A stretch of DNA of 64,000 bases from Pengzhenrongella sp031582905 (GTDB lineage Bacteria > Actinomycetota > Actinomycetes > Actinomycetales > Cellulomonadaceae), in the NCBI RefSeq assembly GCF_031582905.1, contig NZ_CP133990.1:744001-808000 (forward strand). The letters run 5' to 3'. This document shows, in pieces, positions 48,211 to 57,574 of the stretch; the stretch's first letter is position 1; the number at the start of each line of letters is the position of its first letter. The translations under genes were made by a program, and so were the position numbers. A model generated the notes under the pieces. It saw only the letters and a list, made by a program, of their open reading frames with translations. It ran no database searches and was not told where the DNA came from.

Positions 48211-49614
48211 GTGGTGCGGCGCGTGGCCCGCCGGACCGCGGGGTCCCCGCCCACGGTGCAGGTCGGGCGCCGGTCCCGCGGTGGGGGGCTGGGCGAGGAG
48301 ACCGTCCGCAGCGTGCTGCAGCTCGCGGTGCGCATCGGCGAGGCGATGCTGTCCCTCGGCGCGGCGGCGGCAGACGTCACAGACTCCATCAAGCGGGTCG
48401 TGCGGTCCTTCGGCCTCGAGTGCGAGGTCGACCTCACCTTCACCGCGATCCTCGTCTCCCACGACCCGGGCCCCGGCGCCTCGCCGGTGACCGTGCTGCG
48501 GGTCGTGGAGAGCCGCAGCGCCGACTACGGCCGCCTGACCGGGGTGCTTGAGCTCGCCGGGGACCTCACCGCCGGGGTCGCCGACGACCCGGAGGACGCG
48601 CAGTCGTCGTCCCTCGGCCCGGCCGCCGTCGACCGCCGCGTCGAGCGCGCGCACGACCGGCTCGACGAGATCGTCAGCGCACCGCACCCGTACCGCCGAT
48701 CCCTGGTCACCGCGGTGCTGTCCGCGATGGCGGCCGGGGTCGCCGTCCTGCTCGGCGGGGGCATCTGGGTCGTGCTCGTCGCCGCCGCGACCACCGCGGT
48801 GATCGACGTCGTCATCAGCAAGCTCGGCCGGTGGGGGCTGCCGCCGTTCTTCCTGCAGGTCGCCGGCGCCGCGATCGCGACCACGGTCGCGGTGCTCTTG
48901 CTGGTGCTGATCCCGTTGCTGCCGGTCGACCTGCAGACGCTGCCGCCGTCGCTCGTCGTCGCGTCCGGCATCGTCGTGCTGCTCGCCGGGCTGTCCCTCG
49001 TCGGCGCCGCGGAGGACGCGATCAGCGGGTTTCCGGTGACCGCGTCCGCGCGCGTGTTCGAGGTCATCCTGCTGACCCTGGGGATCGTGGTGGGGATCGG
49101 TGCGGTGCTCGACGTCGCCCGCCGGCTCGGGGTGCCGTTCGCGCTCGTCGACGTCCGCGCCGACCCGGCCCCGCTCGCGCTGCAGGCCCTGGGGGCCGCG
49201 GTCGTCGCCGGGGCGTGGGCGATGGCGTCCTACGCCCGGCCGCGGGCGGCGCTCGTCGCGGCGACGGTCGGCGGGGCCGGCTTCCTGCTGTTCACCGCGC
49301 TGCGGGAGATCGGTGGCGGGCCGGCGGTCGCCAGCGCCGGCGCGGCGGTCGCGATCGGCTTCGCGGCCGAGACCCTCAGCCGGCGCCTGGGCGTCCCGGC
49401 CATCGTCACCTCGGTGTGCGGCATCGTGCCGCTGCTGCCCGGGCTGACCATCTACCGCGGCCTGTTCCGGCTCATCGACGAGTCCAGCGGTGTCTCGCCC
49501 GGGCTGCAGATCCTGCTGCAGGCGGCCACGGTCGGGCTCGGCCTGGCGGCCGGGGTCACGCTCGGTGAGCTGCTCGCCCGGCCCGTCCGCGCCCGCCTGC
49601 AGCGGATCCGGTAG
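48211..49614 (+). CDS. Threonine/serine exporter ThrE family protein
   Basis: 467 residues as read from GTG 48211. The N-terminal cytoplasmic domain (LQLAVRIGEAMLSLGAAAADVTDSIKRVVRSFGLECEVDLTFTAILVSHD) and ten or so helices follow the fused ThrE layout of Corynebacterium. The C-terminal half includes RLGVPAIVTSVCGIVPLLPGLTIYRGLF. A -10/GTG pair at 48197 is in another frame; one missing G in the GGGG run at 48206-48209 would make GTG 48197 the true, leaderless start. It exports small amino acids in the studied relative. The stop is two bases from the convergent RidA gene. Confidence 0.88.
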   Translation: MVRRVARRTAGSPPTVQVGRRSRGGGLGEETVRSVLQLAVRIGEAMLSLGAAAADVTDSIKRVVRSFGLECEVDLTFTAILVSHDPGPGASPVTVLRVVESRSADYGRLTGVLELAGDLTAGVADDPEDAQSSSLGPAAVDRRVERAHDRLDEIVSAPHPYRRSLVTAVLSAMAAGVAVLLGGGIWVVLVAAATTAVIDVVISKLGRWGLPPFFLQVAGAAIATTVAVLLLVLIPLLPVDLQTLPPSLVVASGIVVLLAGLSLVGAAEDAISGFPVTASARVFEVILLTLGIVVGIGAVLDVARRLGVPFALVDVRADPAPLALQALGAAVVAGAWAMASYARPRAALVAATVGGAGFLLFTALREIGGGPAVASAGAAVAIGFAAETLSRRLGVPAIVTSVCGIVPLLPGLTIYRGLFRLIDESSGVSPGLQILLQAATVGLGLAAGVTLGELLARPVRARLQRIR

Positions 49615-49616
49615 CC

Positions 49617-49999
49617 CTACCGGGGTCGCGCAGCGCGGCCACCACGTCGATCTCCACGAGGATGTCCGCGAGGTCGGAGCCGACGGTCGTCCGGACCGGG
49701 TAGGGCTGCGGGACCATCTCGGCGTAGACCTCGTTGAAGCCGGCGACGTCGCGGTGCAGGTGCTGCAGGTGCGCGGTCACCTTGACGACGTCGCCCAGGT
49801 CGAGGCCGGCCTCCTCGAGCACCGCAGCCACGTTGCGCAGGACCTGCCGGGTCTGGTCGCGCACCCCCTCGGGCACCTCGCCGGTCTGCGGGTCGGCCGG
49901 GCCGAACCCGGCCGTCCACAGCAGGCCCTGGGCGACGACGCCCTGGGTGTAGGGGCCGGCGGGTCGAGGGGCTCGGGTGGTCGAGACGGTCTGCTTCAT
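49617..49999 (-). CDS. RidA family protein (probable frame break at the end)
   Basis: ATG 49999 overlaps the D-aminoacylase stop (ATGA). APRPAGPYTQGVVAQGLLWTAGFGPADPQTGEVPEGVRDQTRQVLRNVAAVLEEAGLDLGDVVKVTAHLQHLHRDVAGFNEVYAEM is a clear YjgF/RidA domain, and PYPVRTTVGSDL carries the conserved active-site Arg. RidA enzymes hydrolyse reactive enamine/imine intermediates from amino acid metabolism. As read, the frame passes 49617 and overlaps the convergent ThrE gene; one added C near 49622 ends it at TAG 49617, ~127 residues. It is the last gene of a D-amino-acid-oriented operon. Confidence 0.87.
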
Positions 50000-51699
50000 G
50001 GTGCTCCTCGGTCGGTGCGTTGGGTGCGTTGGGTGCGTTCGGTGCGGTCGGTGCGGTCGGTGCGGTCGGTGGGATCGGTGCGGTCGGTGGGATCCGCCCG
50101 GTGGGAGTCGGTGGCGACGGGGGCGGGCGCCCGGCGCAGCACCCGGCCGGCCAGCGCGGGGGTGAGCCGGCCGCCGGCCAGGACCGGCACGCCCCGCACG
50201 ACGACGTCGTCGATGCCGGACGCGAGCGCCGTCGGGGAGTCGTAGTCCGCGTGGTCGGTGACGGCCGACGCGTCGACGAGGGCGAGGTCGGCGACGGCGC
50301 CCGGGGCGACGCGGCCCCGGCCCCCGAGACCGAAGCGCCGGGCCGGCCGCTCGGCGAGCAGCCGGACGGCGCCCGGCCAGTCCAGGTCGCCGCGCTCGCG
50401 GACGAACACCGCGAGCAGGCGCGCGGCGGCACCCCAGGCGCGGGGGTGCGGGTGGGCACCGAGGTAGATGCCGTCGGACCCGCACATCGCGGCCGGGTGG
50501 CGCAGGACGTCGGCGAGCTCGGCGTCCGTGCGGGTCCGGGGCAGGTCGGTGACCACGGTGACCTGCAGACCGGAGGCGCCGAGCATCGCCAGCGCCAGGT
50601 CCAGCGGGTCCCGCCCGGACGCGTCCGCGGCGGCGGCCAGCGTCCGCCCCTCGGTCCAGGCGAAGTCCGCGGAGCCGGCCGACGCCACGACGAGGCGCTC
50701 GGGCCATCCCGGCGCCCCGTGGTCGTCGTCGCGCGGGTCCCGCACGAGCCGCGCCCGCACCCGGTCACGTCCGACGGGGTCCCGCAGCGTCGCCGCGACC
50801 GCGTCCGCGCCGCCGGCCAGCAGCGCGGGTGGCAGCAGCAGCATGCTGAGGATGGTGAAGCCGCGGGCGTAGGGGTAGGCGTCGAACGTCACGTCCAGGT
50901 CGCGCGCCGCGGCCCCCGCGAGCAGCTCGTGGACGAGCCCGGCGCGCGCGTGGAAGTGCGAGACGTGGGCGGCGACCCCGCTGCGGGCGCAGATCTCGGA
51001 CACCTCGGCGAACCCGCGCGGGGACGACTCCTCGTACCCGCGCATGTGGGTCACGTACACCGCACCCGCTTCGGCGACCGGCGCGCACAGGGCCGCGAGC
51101 TCTGCGGCGTCGGCGAAGCTGCCGGGGACGTAGTCCAGACCGGACGACAGCCCGAGCGCGCCCTCGGCCAGCCCGGTCCGGACGGCGGCGACCATGGCGG
51201 CGAGCTGCTCGGTGGTCGGCCGTCCGGGGTCGGACCCCATGACCTCGTGCCGGACGGTCCCGGCCGGGACGAGGTAGCCGACGTTGACCCGCGTCGTGCC
51301 GTCGTAGCCCCGCAGCAGGTCCGCGACGCCGCCGCCGGCGTACGTGGGGTGCGTGCCGTTGAGCGCGCCGAAGTACGCCGTGGCGTACCGGCCGTCGCCC
51401 GGGGCGAAGGAGACGCCGTCCTGCCCGACGACGACCGAGGTGACGCCCTGGCGCAGCAGCGCGAGCTGGACGTCGTCGTCGAGGACCCGGGCGTCGGCGT
51501 GGGAGTGCGTGTCCACGGACCCCGGCAGGACGAGCCGCCCGGCGGCGTCCAGGACGCGCGCGCCGGCCGGGGTGTCGGTGAGGCGCAGGTCCGGCTCGAC
51601 GCGGACGACCCGGCCGTCGCGGACCTCGACGTCGGCTCGCCGCTCGCCGTCGACGGGGTCGACGACGACCCCGCCGCGGATCAGGAGGCTCGCCGTCAC
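49996..51699 (-). CDS. D-aminoacylase / N-acyl-D-amino-acid deacylase family amidohydrolase
   Basis: 567 residues from GTG 51699. Amidohydrolase fold: composite beta domain (SLLIRGGVVVDPVDGERRADVEVRDGRVVRV), metal site VDTHSHADARV, then YVTHMRGYEES and AAHVSHFHARAG, and the C-terminal GRVAPGAVADLALVDASAV. The family cleaves N-acyl groups from D-amino acids; dihydroorotase-like relatives exist, so substrate is inferred. The last ~30 residues are a DPTDRTDRT-type repeat made by a 9-bp minisatellite. The start lies two bases after the aldolase-like gene. Confidence 0.87.
   Translation of the reverse strand: MTASLLIRGGVVVDPVDGERRADVEVRDGRVVRVEPDLRLTDTPAGARVLDAAGRLVLPGSVDTHSHADARVLDDDVQLALLRQGVTSVVVGQDGVSFAPGDGRYATAYFGALNGTHPTYAGGGVADLLRGYDGTTRVNVGYLVPAGTVRHEVMGSDPGRPTTEQLAAMVAAVRTGLAEGALGLSSGLDYVPGSFADAAELAALCAPVAEAGAVYVTHMRGYEESSPRGFAEVSEICARSGVAAHVSHFHARAGLVHELLAGAAARDLDVTFDAYPYARGFTILSMLLLPPALLAGGADAVAATLRDPVGRDRVRARLVRDPRDDDHGAPGWPERLVVASAGSADFAWTEGRTLAAAADASGRDPLDLALAMLGASGLQVTVVTDLPRTRTDAELADVLRHPAAMCGSDGIYLGAHPHPRAWGAAARLLAVFVRERGDLDWPGAVRLLAERPARRFGLGGRGRVAPGAVADLALVDASAVTDHADYDSPTALASGIDDVVVRGVPVLAGGRLTPALAGRVLRRAPAPVATDSHRADPTDRTDPTDRTDRTDRTERTQRTQRTDRGAP
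50014..50094. repeat. 9-bp minisatellite, nine units, inside the D-aminoacylase C-terminus
   Basis: Nine tandem 9-base units (GGTGCGTTG, GGTGCGGTC, GGTGGGATC variants) without interruption. On the minus strand each unit encodes three residues of the pattern T-D/E/Q-R or D-P-T. All units keep the frame, so copy-number change would only lengthen or shorten the tail. Confidence 0.85.
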
Positions 51700-51701
51700 G
51701 G

Positions 51702-53031
51702 TCAGAAGGCGGTCCGCAGGGCGCCGTGCACCGTCGGGACCCCGTCGCCGGCGCCGGGCTCCACGAGCAGGACGGCGCGCCACTTGTCGAACATCGTGCA
51801 CGGGTGGGACAGCCCGAGCCGGACCATGTCCCCGACGGCGAGCGCGTGCGGCTCGTCGAGGCGCACGTACGTGTGCTGGTCGTTCGTGCCGGTGACCGTC
51901 GCGCCGGGCGCGGGGACCACCCGGGGGCGCCCGTGGCGTCGTGCCGGACGACGGCCTGGACCTCGGGCAGCCCGGCGTCGTACGGGACGTCGCGCTTGCC
52001 GGCGTCCAGCAGCGCGAGGTGCGGCTCAGGGACCGACAGCACGCGGCTCCACACGTGGGCGGCCGCCGTGAGCGCCGGGCCGGAGCGGGTCGCCGCGGGG
52101 GTGCTGGCGCGGTACAGGCCGTCGTCGTGCACGAGGTACGCACCCGACCGCAGGACGAGGCGGGCGCCGGGGTGGCGGGCCGCCGCCGGGGCGAGCCCCT
52201 CCACCACGAGGTCGAACAGCGCGCTGCCGCCGCCGGTCAGGATCGGCTCCGTCGTCTCGTACAGGTCGGACAGCGCCGCGAAGGTGCGGGCCGTGCGGGC
52301 GAGGAAGGACCGCACGGCCGCGAGGCGGTCGGCGTCGTCCGTGCCGGGGACGCTGCCCTCGTAGACGGCCACGCCGCGCAGCTCGAGGCGGTCGGAGTCG
52401 CGCGCGGCGGCCGCGACCCGGCGGGCGAGGTCGTCGGTGCGCGCCCCGGTGCGTCCGCCGGCCGCGCCGAGCTCGACGCACACGCCGAGCCGGCGCCGGG
52501 CACCCGCGGCGGCGAGGGCGCGGGTCATCGCGTCGACCCCTCGAGCGAGTCCACCCAGCACGTGACGTCGAGGTCGGGGTCGGCGTCCAGCTCCCCGGCC
52601 AGCCACCGGAGCCCGGACGGGGAGACGAGCTGGTTGGCCACGACGACCCGCCGGACGCCGGCGGTGCGGGCGACCCGCAGCTGGGCCTCGGTGGCGACGG
52701 TGATCGCCCACGCCCCCGCGCCGAGCTGCCAGTGCCACAGGCCCGGGGTCATCGTCGTCTTGCCGTGCGGGGCGAGCAGGGCGCCGCGGTCCGACGCCCA
52801 CGCCTGCATGGTGAGCAGGTTCCGCTCGGCGGCGGCGACGTCCAGGGCGAGGACGGGCGTGGACGCGTCGGTCAGCGGGACACCCGCGGCGTCGGGCCCG
52901 GCGGCGGCGAGTGCCGGGCCCCAGCCCTTGTCCGTGACGTCCAGTGCGGCGAGGTGCGGGGCGAGCGCCCGCCACGCCGCCGGTGAGGCGCCCGCGGGGT
53001 CGGCGGCGCCCACCGGCGCAGCGGCGCTCAT
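51702..53031 (-). CDS. D-threonine aldolase / D-serine dehydratase-like PLP enzyme (two frame breaks)
   Basis: ATG 53031 overlaps the NamZ stop. STPVLALDVAAAERNLLTMQAWASDRGALLAPHGKTTMTPGLWHWQ contains the PLP-binding Lys (PHGKTTM) of alanine-racemase-fold type III enzymes. The C-terminus LGLSHPCTMFDKW has the His-x-Cys zinc pair of the DSD1 family. Missing bases near 52540 (DSLEG/VDAMTRAL) and 51930 (ATGAP/RVVPAPG) split it into three frames. Repaired length is ~443 residues. The family dehydrates or cleaves D-3-hydroxy amino acids. Its place beside muropeptide genes suggests use of D-amino acids from wall peptides, though D-Ala and D-Glu are not classical substrates. Confidence 0.85.
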
Positions 53032-54239
53032 CGGTACAGCAGGGAGTCGGAGACGGCCTCGGCCCACTGCGGCACGGCGAACCGCTCCGGGTCGTCCCAC
53101 GCCCCCGTGGTGATCTCGGTGAAGGCGTCCACCCGGCCGAAGAGCTTCTCCAGCGCGGTGCGCGGCGACTCCCCGGGCATGTGCGGCGCGGTCCGCTCCT
53201 CGAGGCGGTCCCCGTGCAGCTCGGCGACGAGGGACAGGATCCGGACCATCGACCGCACCGGGCGCAGCGCGGCGACGTCGGTCACCGCGAGCAGCACGCC
53301 CGCGCACGGCTCACCGGCGTGGTCGCGGACCAGCGGCGTGAACGGGTACGGCGTGGCGCGCAGCCCCGGGAGGTCGAGCTCGCGGATCCGGCCGGCCAGT
53401 GCCTCGGCGTCGAGCCACGGCGCGCCGAGCACCCGGAACGGGACCGCGGTGCTGCGCCCCTCGGAGAGGTTGACGCCCTCGAGCAGGCAGGTGCCCGGGT
53501 ACAGCAGCGCGGTGAGCGCGCTGGGCATCGCGGGGGACGGCGGGGTCCAGTGCGCGGCGCCGTCGACGGCGGTCACGTCGCGCGTCCAGCCCTCGGCCGC
53601 GACGACGTCGAGCTCGACGTCCAGCCCGCGCGAGCGGACCCACCAGCGGGCCAGTTCCCCGATCGTCAGCGAGTGCCGGACCGGCATCGACCAGCGCCCG
53701 ACGAAGGAGTGGCACCGCTCCTCGTCGAGCATCGGGCCCTCGGCCACGGCGAGGTCGCCGCCCAGCGGGTTGGGCCGGTCGAGCACCACGAGCCGGGTCC
53801 CGGCGGCGGCGCACGCCTCGAGCACGTGGCTGAGCGTCCACATGTAGGTGTAGAAGCGCGCGCCGATGTCCGGCAGGTCGTACAGCACGGCGTCCAGCCC
53901 GGCGAGGTCCGCCGCGGCCGGCGCGAGCGTGTCGCCGTACAGGGACCGCACCGGCAGCCCGGTCACGGGGTCGACGTCGTCGCCGATGAGGGCGCCCTCG
54001 CGCGCCATCCCGGTGAGGCCGTGCTCGGGGGTGAACAGCAGGCGCAGGTCGAGCCCCGCGGCGACGACGGCCTCCCGCCCCCGCCGGAAGTCCGTGGTGA
54101 GGGCGACGTCGTTGGTGACCATGCCGAGCCGCAGGCCGCGCAGGTCGGGGCCCCGGCCGGCGGCGACGAGGTCGATCCCGGTGCGCGGGACCGCCGTCCG
54201 GGTGGAGGAGGACGCGTCGGACGCGGTGGCGAGCGGCAT
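53028..54239 (-). CDS. namZ: Exo-beta-N-acetylmuramidase NamZ (DUF1343)
   Basis: 403 residues from ATG 54239. DUF1343 signatures: RLGMVTNDVALTTDFRRG, LRLLFTPEHGLTG, VRSLYGDTLAP, AVLYDLPDIGARFYTYMWTLSHVLEA, LVVLDRPNPLGG, and CLLEGVNLSEGRSTAVPFRVLGAPWLD. The characterised relative in Bacillus subtilis releases MurNAc from the non-reducing end of peptidoglycan fragments. No signal peptide is obvious, so it may act inside the cell on imported muropeptides, unlike the secreted Bacillus enzyme. Co-directional and close to the RpiR gene. Confidence 0.9.
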   Translation of the reverse strand: MPLATASDASSSTRTAVPRTGIDLVAAGRGPDLRGLRLGMVTNDVALTTDFRRGREAVVAAGLDLRLLFTPEHGLTGMAREGALIGDDVDPVTGLPVRSLYGDTLAPAAADLAGLDAVLYDLPDIGARFYTYMWTLSHVLEACAAAGTRLVVLDRPNPLGGDLAVAEGPMLDEERCHSFVGRWSMPVRHSLTIGELARWWVRSRGLDVELDVVAAEGWTRDVTAVDGAAHWTPPSPAMPSALTALLYPGTCLLEGVNLSEGRSTAVPFRVLGAPWLDAEALAGRIRELDLPGLRATPYPFTPLVRDHAGEPCAGVLLAVTDVAALRPVRSMVRILSLVAELHGDRLEERTAPHMPGESPRTALEKLFGRVDAFTEITTGAWDDPERFAVPQWAEAVSDSLLYR

Positions 54240-54250
54240 GGCGGTGCCCT

Positions 54251-55117
54251 TCAGTCGATGCGGTGGCCGCGGACGGCGTCGAACGTGAGGCGCAGGTTCG
54301 TCGCCATGCGGTCGTAGAGGCGCTGGGAGACCCGGACGAAGATGAAGTCCACGACCGCCAGCTGTGCGATCCGGCTCGACATCGCGCCGGACCGGTACTT
54401 CGTCTCGTTCGCCGAGGTGGTCAGCACGATGTCGGCGCCGGCGGCGAGCGGGGAGTCCGGGACGTTGGTGATGGCGACCGTGGTCGCGCCCGTCCCGCGG
54501 GCGACGGCGAGCGCCTGGACCACCTCGAGCGTGCGGCCGGAGTGCGAGAAGGCGATCGCGACGTCGGCGGGCGACAGCAGCGAGGCGCTCGTCAGCGCCA
54601 GGTGCTGGTCGGTCCAGGCCTGGCTGAACAGGCCGATGCGGTGCAGCTTGAGGTGCAGGTCCTGGCCGGCGAGGCCGCTGGAGGCCGTGCCGTAGAGGTC
54701 GATGCGCCGGGCCGTGGCTACGCGGTCGACGACGGCGTCCAGCGCGACGAGGTCGAGGTCGCGGGCGGTCTGCTCGATGGTCGCGGCCTCGTGGTAGGCG
54801 ATCTTGGAGACGACGTCGGCGGCGCCGTCGGCCGGGTCGACGTCGCCGTCGCTGATCTGGAAGCGCTCGCGGGACTGGGCCTCGCGGGCGAGGTCGGCGG
54901 CGAGCGACATGCGGAAGTCGGGGTAGCCCTCGAACCCGAGCGTCCGGCAGAAGCGCGCGATGGACGACGTCGAGACCCCGGCCGCCTGGGCGAGGTCCGT
55001 GATGGTCAGGGCCTGGATCTCGGCCGGCGACGCGACGACGTGCGCGGCGACGCGCTGCTCGGTCGGCGTCATGGCGGGCATGCGCTGGTGGAGGGTGGTC
55101 AGCACGCTGCTCGACAT
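54251..55117 (-). CDS. MurR/RpiR family transcriptional regulator
   Basis: 288 residues from ATG 55117. The N-terminal HTH (MTPTEQRVAAHVVASPAEIQALTITDLAQAAGVSTSSIARFCRTLGFEGYPDFRMSLAADL) is the RpiR type. The SIS domain follows (RRIDLYGTASSGLAGQDLHLKLHRIG...ADVAIAFSHSGRTLEVVQALAVARGTGATTVAITN), which in MurR binds MurNAc-6-phosphate. Divergent from murQ, with a perfect palindrome in between, so it likely controls both arms of the cluster. The first gene of the leftward operon. Confidence 0.9.
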   Translation of the reverse strand: MSSSVLTTLHQRMPAMTPTEQRVAAHVVASPAEIQALTITDLAQAAGVSTSSIARFCRTLGFEGYPDFRMSLAADLAREAQSRERFQISDGDVDPADGAADVVSKIAYHEAATIEQTARDLDLVALDAVVDRVATARRIDLYGTASSGLAGQDLHLKLHRIGLFSQAWTDQHLALTSASLLSPADVAIAFSHSGRTLEVVQALAVARGTGATTVAITNVPDSPLAAGADIVLTTSANETKYRSGAMSSRIAQLAVVDFIFVRVSQRLYDRMATNLRLTFDAVRGHRID

Positions 55118-55199
55118 GGCGCTCCACGGGTCGTCGGGGGCTGGCGGCGCTCACTCTGCCACGATCGTGTGTCCGGCGTGTAAAAATTGCCAACGGGTC

Positions 55200-55230
55200 T
55201 GGACATCGTGGCAATGATTGCCACTACTGT
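55200..55230 (+). promoter_or_regulatory. murQ promoter with RpiR-type operator
   Basis: TGGACA (55200-55205) and TACTGT (55225-55230) form a -35/-10 pair with a 19-base spacer. The perfect inverted repeat GTGGCAATGATTGCCAC (55208-55224) fills the spacer, so a bound repressor would block RNA polymerase. A further TTGCCA half-site lies at 55187-55192, next to TAAAAATT, probably within the divergent promoter. Confidence 0.75.
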
Positions 55231-55279
55231 GCAGCATCGTCCTGCAACGCGGCAGGAGCACGACGACGGACAGGACTCC

Positions 55280-56196
55280 ATGACCACCTCCGCTGGCATC
55301 TGGCCGACCGGTGTCGCGCACACCGAGCAGCGCCTCGCCGAGTCGGCCGGCCTCGACGAGATGACGTCGCTCGAGGTGCTGACCCTGCTCAACCGTCAGG
55401 ACGCGACCGTGGCCGGCGCCGTCGCGGCGCAGCTGCCCGCGGTCGCCCGGCTGGTCGACGCGGCGGACGCCGCGCTCGACGCCGGGGAGCGGTCCACTAC
55501 TTCGGCGCCGGCACGTCCGGGCGGCTCGCGGTGCTCGACGCCGCGGAGCTGCTGCCGACGTTCAACATCGACTCCGGCACCGTGATCGCGCACATGGCCG
55601 GCGGCCCCGCCGCGCTGGTCGTCGCCGTGGAGAACTCCGAGGACTCCGAGGACGACGGCGCCGCCGCCGCGGCCGGGCTCGGACCGCACGACGTCGCCAT
55701 CGGGCTGACCGCGTCGGGGCGCACGCCCTACGTCGGCGCCGCGCTGCGCACGGCGCGCGCGGCGGGCGCGGTGACCGCGCTCATCACCAACAACCCGGGG
55801 GCGGTGCTGTCCGCCGAGGTCGACATCGCGATCGAGGTCGACACCGGCCCCGAGGTGCTGACCGGCTCGACCCGGCTCAAGGCGGGAACGGCGCAGAAGC
55901 TCGTGCTCAACGGCTTCTCCACCGCGCTGATGATCCGCCGCGGCCGGGTCTGGTCGAACCTCATGGTCTCGGTCGTCGCCACCAACGCCAAGCTGCGCGA
56001 CCGCACCGTGCGCATCCTCGCCGAGGCGACCGGCCAGGACCTGCCGTCCGCGGCCGCCGTCCTGGCCGAGGCCGACGGCGACCTCAAGCCCGCCCTGGTC
56101 GCCACCCTGTGCGGCGTCGACGTGGACGCCGCCCGCACCGCCCTGGCGGCGTCGTCCGGATCCGTCCGCGACGCCGTCCGTCACCTCGCGCCGTGA
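55280..56196 (+). CDS. murQ: N-acetylmuramic acid 6-phosphate etherase (frameshifted)
   Basis: ATG 55280. HTEQRLAESAGLDEMTSLEVLTLLNRQD is the family start. A missing G near 55488 separates ALDAG from AVHYFGAGTSGRLAVLDAAELLPTF. The SIS-domain signatures follow: VVAVENSEDSEDDG, IGLTASGRTPYVGAAL, ALITNNPGAVL, TGSTRLKAGTAQKLVLNGFSTALMIRRGRVWSNLMV, and a C-terminal UBA-like helix set. Repaired ~305 residues. MurQ cleaves the lactyl ether of MurNAc-6-P to give GlcNAc-6-P and D-lactate. First gene of the rightward operon. Confidence 0.94.
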
Positions 56197-56261
56197 CACC
56201 CGTGTCCCGGCGCAGCACCGATGTCCCATCCGCCCGCACCCGAGCTCGGAGACAGCCCCTC

Positions 56262-57567
56262 ATGACAACTCGCAAGCATCTGGTCCTCGCCGGCCTCGCC
56301 GCCGGCGCCCTCGCGCTGAGCGCCTGTGCTCCCGCCTCGGACGCCCCGGCGGCGGACGAGACCCCCGCCGCCGGTGCCGGGGGCGGCGAGGAGGTCACCC
56401 TGACCGTGTGGTCGTGGCAGGCCTCCACCGCACCCGCCTGGGAGGCGATCTTCGACGTGTACGAGGAGGCGAACCCCGGCGTCACGGTCGAGTTCGAGGG
56501 CTTCCAGCCGACCGAGTACAACCAGATCCTCGCCACCGGGCTCGAGGGCAGCGACGGCCCCGACGTCCCCATGCTCCGCGCCTACGGCGGCGTGCAGAAC
56601 GCGATCCGCGCCGGCCAGCTCACCCCCATCGGGGACGACGTCGACGGGCTCGACCAGTTCGACCCGACCGTCCTGCGGGCCGCGCAGGGGCAGGAGGACG
56701 GGCTGACCTACGGCGTCCCGTTCGCCTACCAGACGATGCAGATGTTCTACAACAAGACGATGTTCGACGAGATGGGCCTGACCGAGCCCACCACGTGGGA
56801 CGAGTTCATCGAGCTCCAGGAGACGCTGCTCGCCGAGGGCGTCACCCCCATGGCGCTCGGCGCCCGCGAGGACTGGGTGCTGCCGATGTTCCACGACGTC
56901 GTCGGCTCGGCCCGCTACGGCGGCTCGCAGTTCGAGGAGGCCGTGCTGACCGGGGCGAAGGACTTCACCGACCCGGACTACGTCGCCTCGCTCGAGATCG
57001 TCCAGGAGATGCAGAAGTACCTCGACCCCGACGTGAGCGCGATCGCCGTCGCCGACGCGTCGTTGCAGTTCACCTCCGGGCTCGCGGCGCAGTGGCCGGG
57101 CGGGTCGTTCGACCTGCCCACGTTCCAGGACGGCGCGCCGGACACCGAGTGGGGCGTCTACGAGGTCCCGCCGCCCCCGGCTCGGTGCTCGACGAGGCCG
57201 TGACCCCGGGTACGCGGACGGCAGCTTCGGCCTCAACGCCGCCTCGGACAACAAGGAGGAGGCGCTGGAGCTCCTCAGCTGGATGGCGACGCCGGAGTTC
57301 GGGCAGACCTTCGCCGACGAGGCCAAGCAGTTCTCCCCGCTTCCGGGCGTGGAGTACGCCGACCCGCTCATGCAGGAGATGAACGAGCAGTACACCGAGA
57401 ACCCGGCGCCGTACCTGCTCCTCGTGGACTTCCGCTACGGCGACCCGACCGGTACCGCCGTGCTCGGGCCGGACATCCAGAGCCTGTTCCTCGGGCAGTC
57501 CACCCCGCAGGACCTGGCCGCGAACCTGCAGGCCGGCGTCTCCACCTGGTTCACGCCGAGCGCGTGA
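56262..57567 (+). CDS. Sugar ABC transporter substrate-binding lipoprotein (two frame breaks)
   Basis: ATG 56262 with GGAG upstream. A lipoprotein signal ends at LSAC (C22). The mature part starts EEVTLTVWSWQASTAPAWEAIFDVYEEANPGVTVEFEGF, typical of family 1 extracellular sugar-binding proteins, with YGVPFAYQTMQMFYNKTMFDEMGL in the core. Missing bases near 57175 (C-run) and 57210 (G-run) shift VPPP/GSVLDEAVTPG/YADGSFGLNAASDNKEEALELLSWM. Repaired ~435 residues. Context suggests a muropeptide sugar such as MurNAc or GlcNAc-MurNAc. Confidence 0.88.
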
Positions 57568-57574
57568 CCTCCCG

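Noticed and set aside
50014..50094. CRISPR-like repeat array
   Set aside because: The 9-bp units are contiguous with no spacers and are in-frame coding repeats; no cas gene is near.
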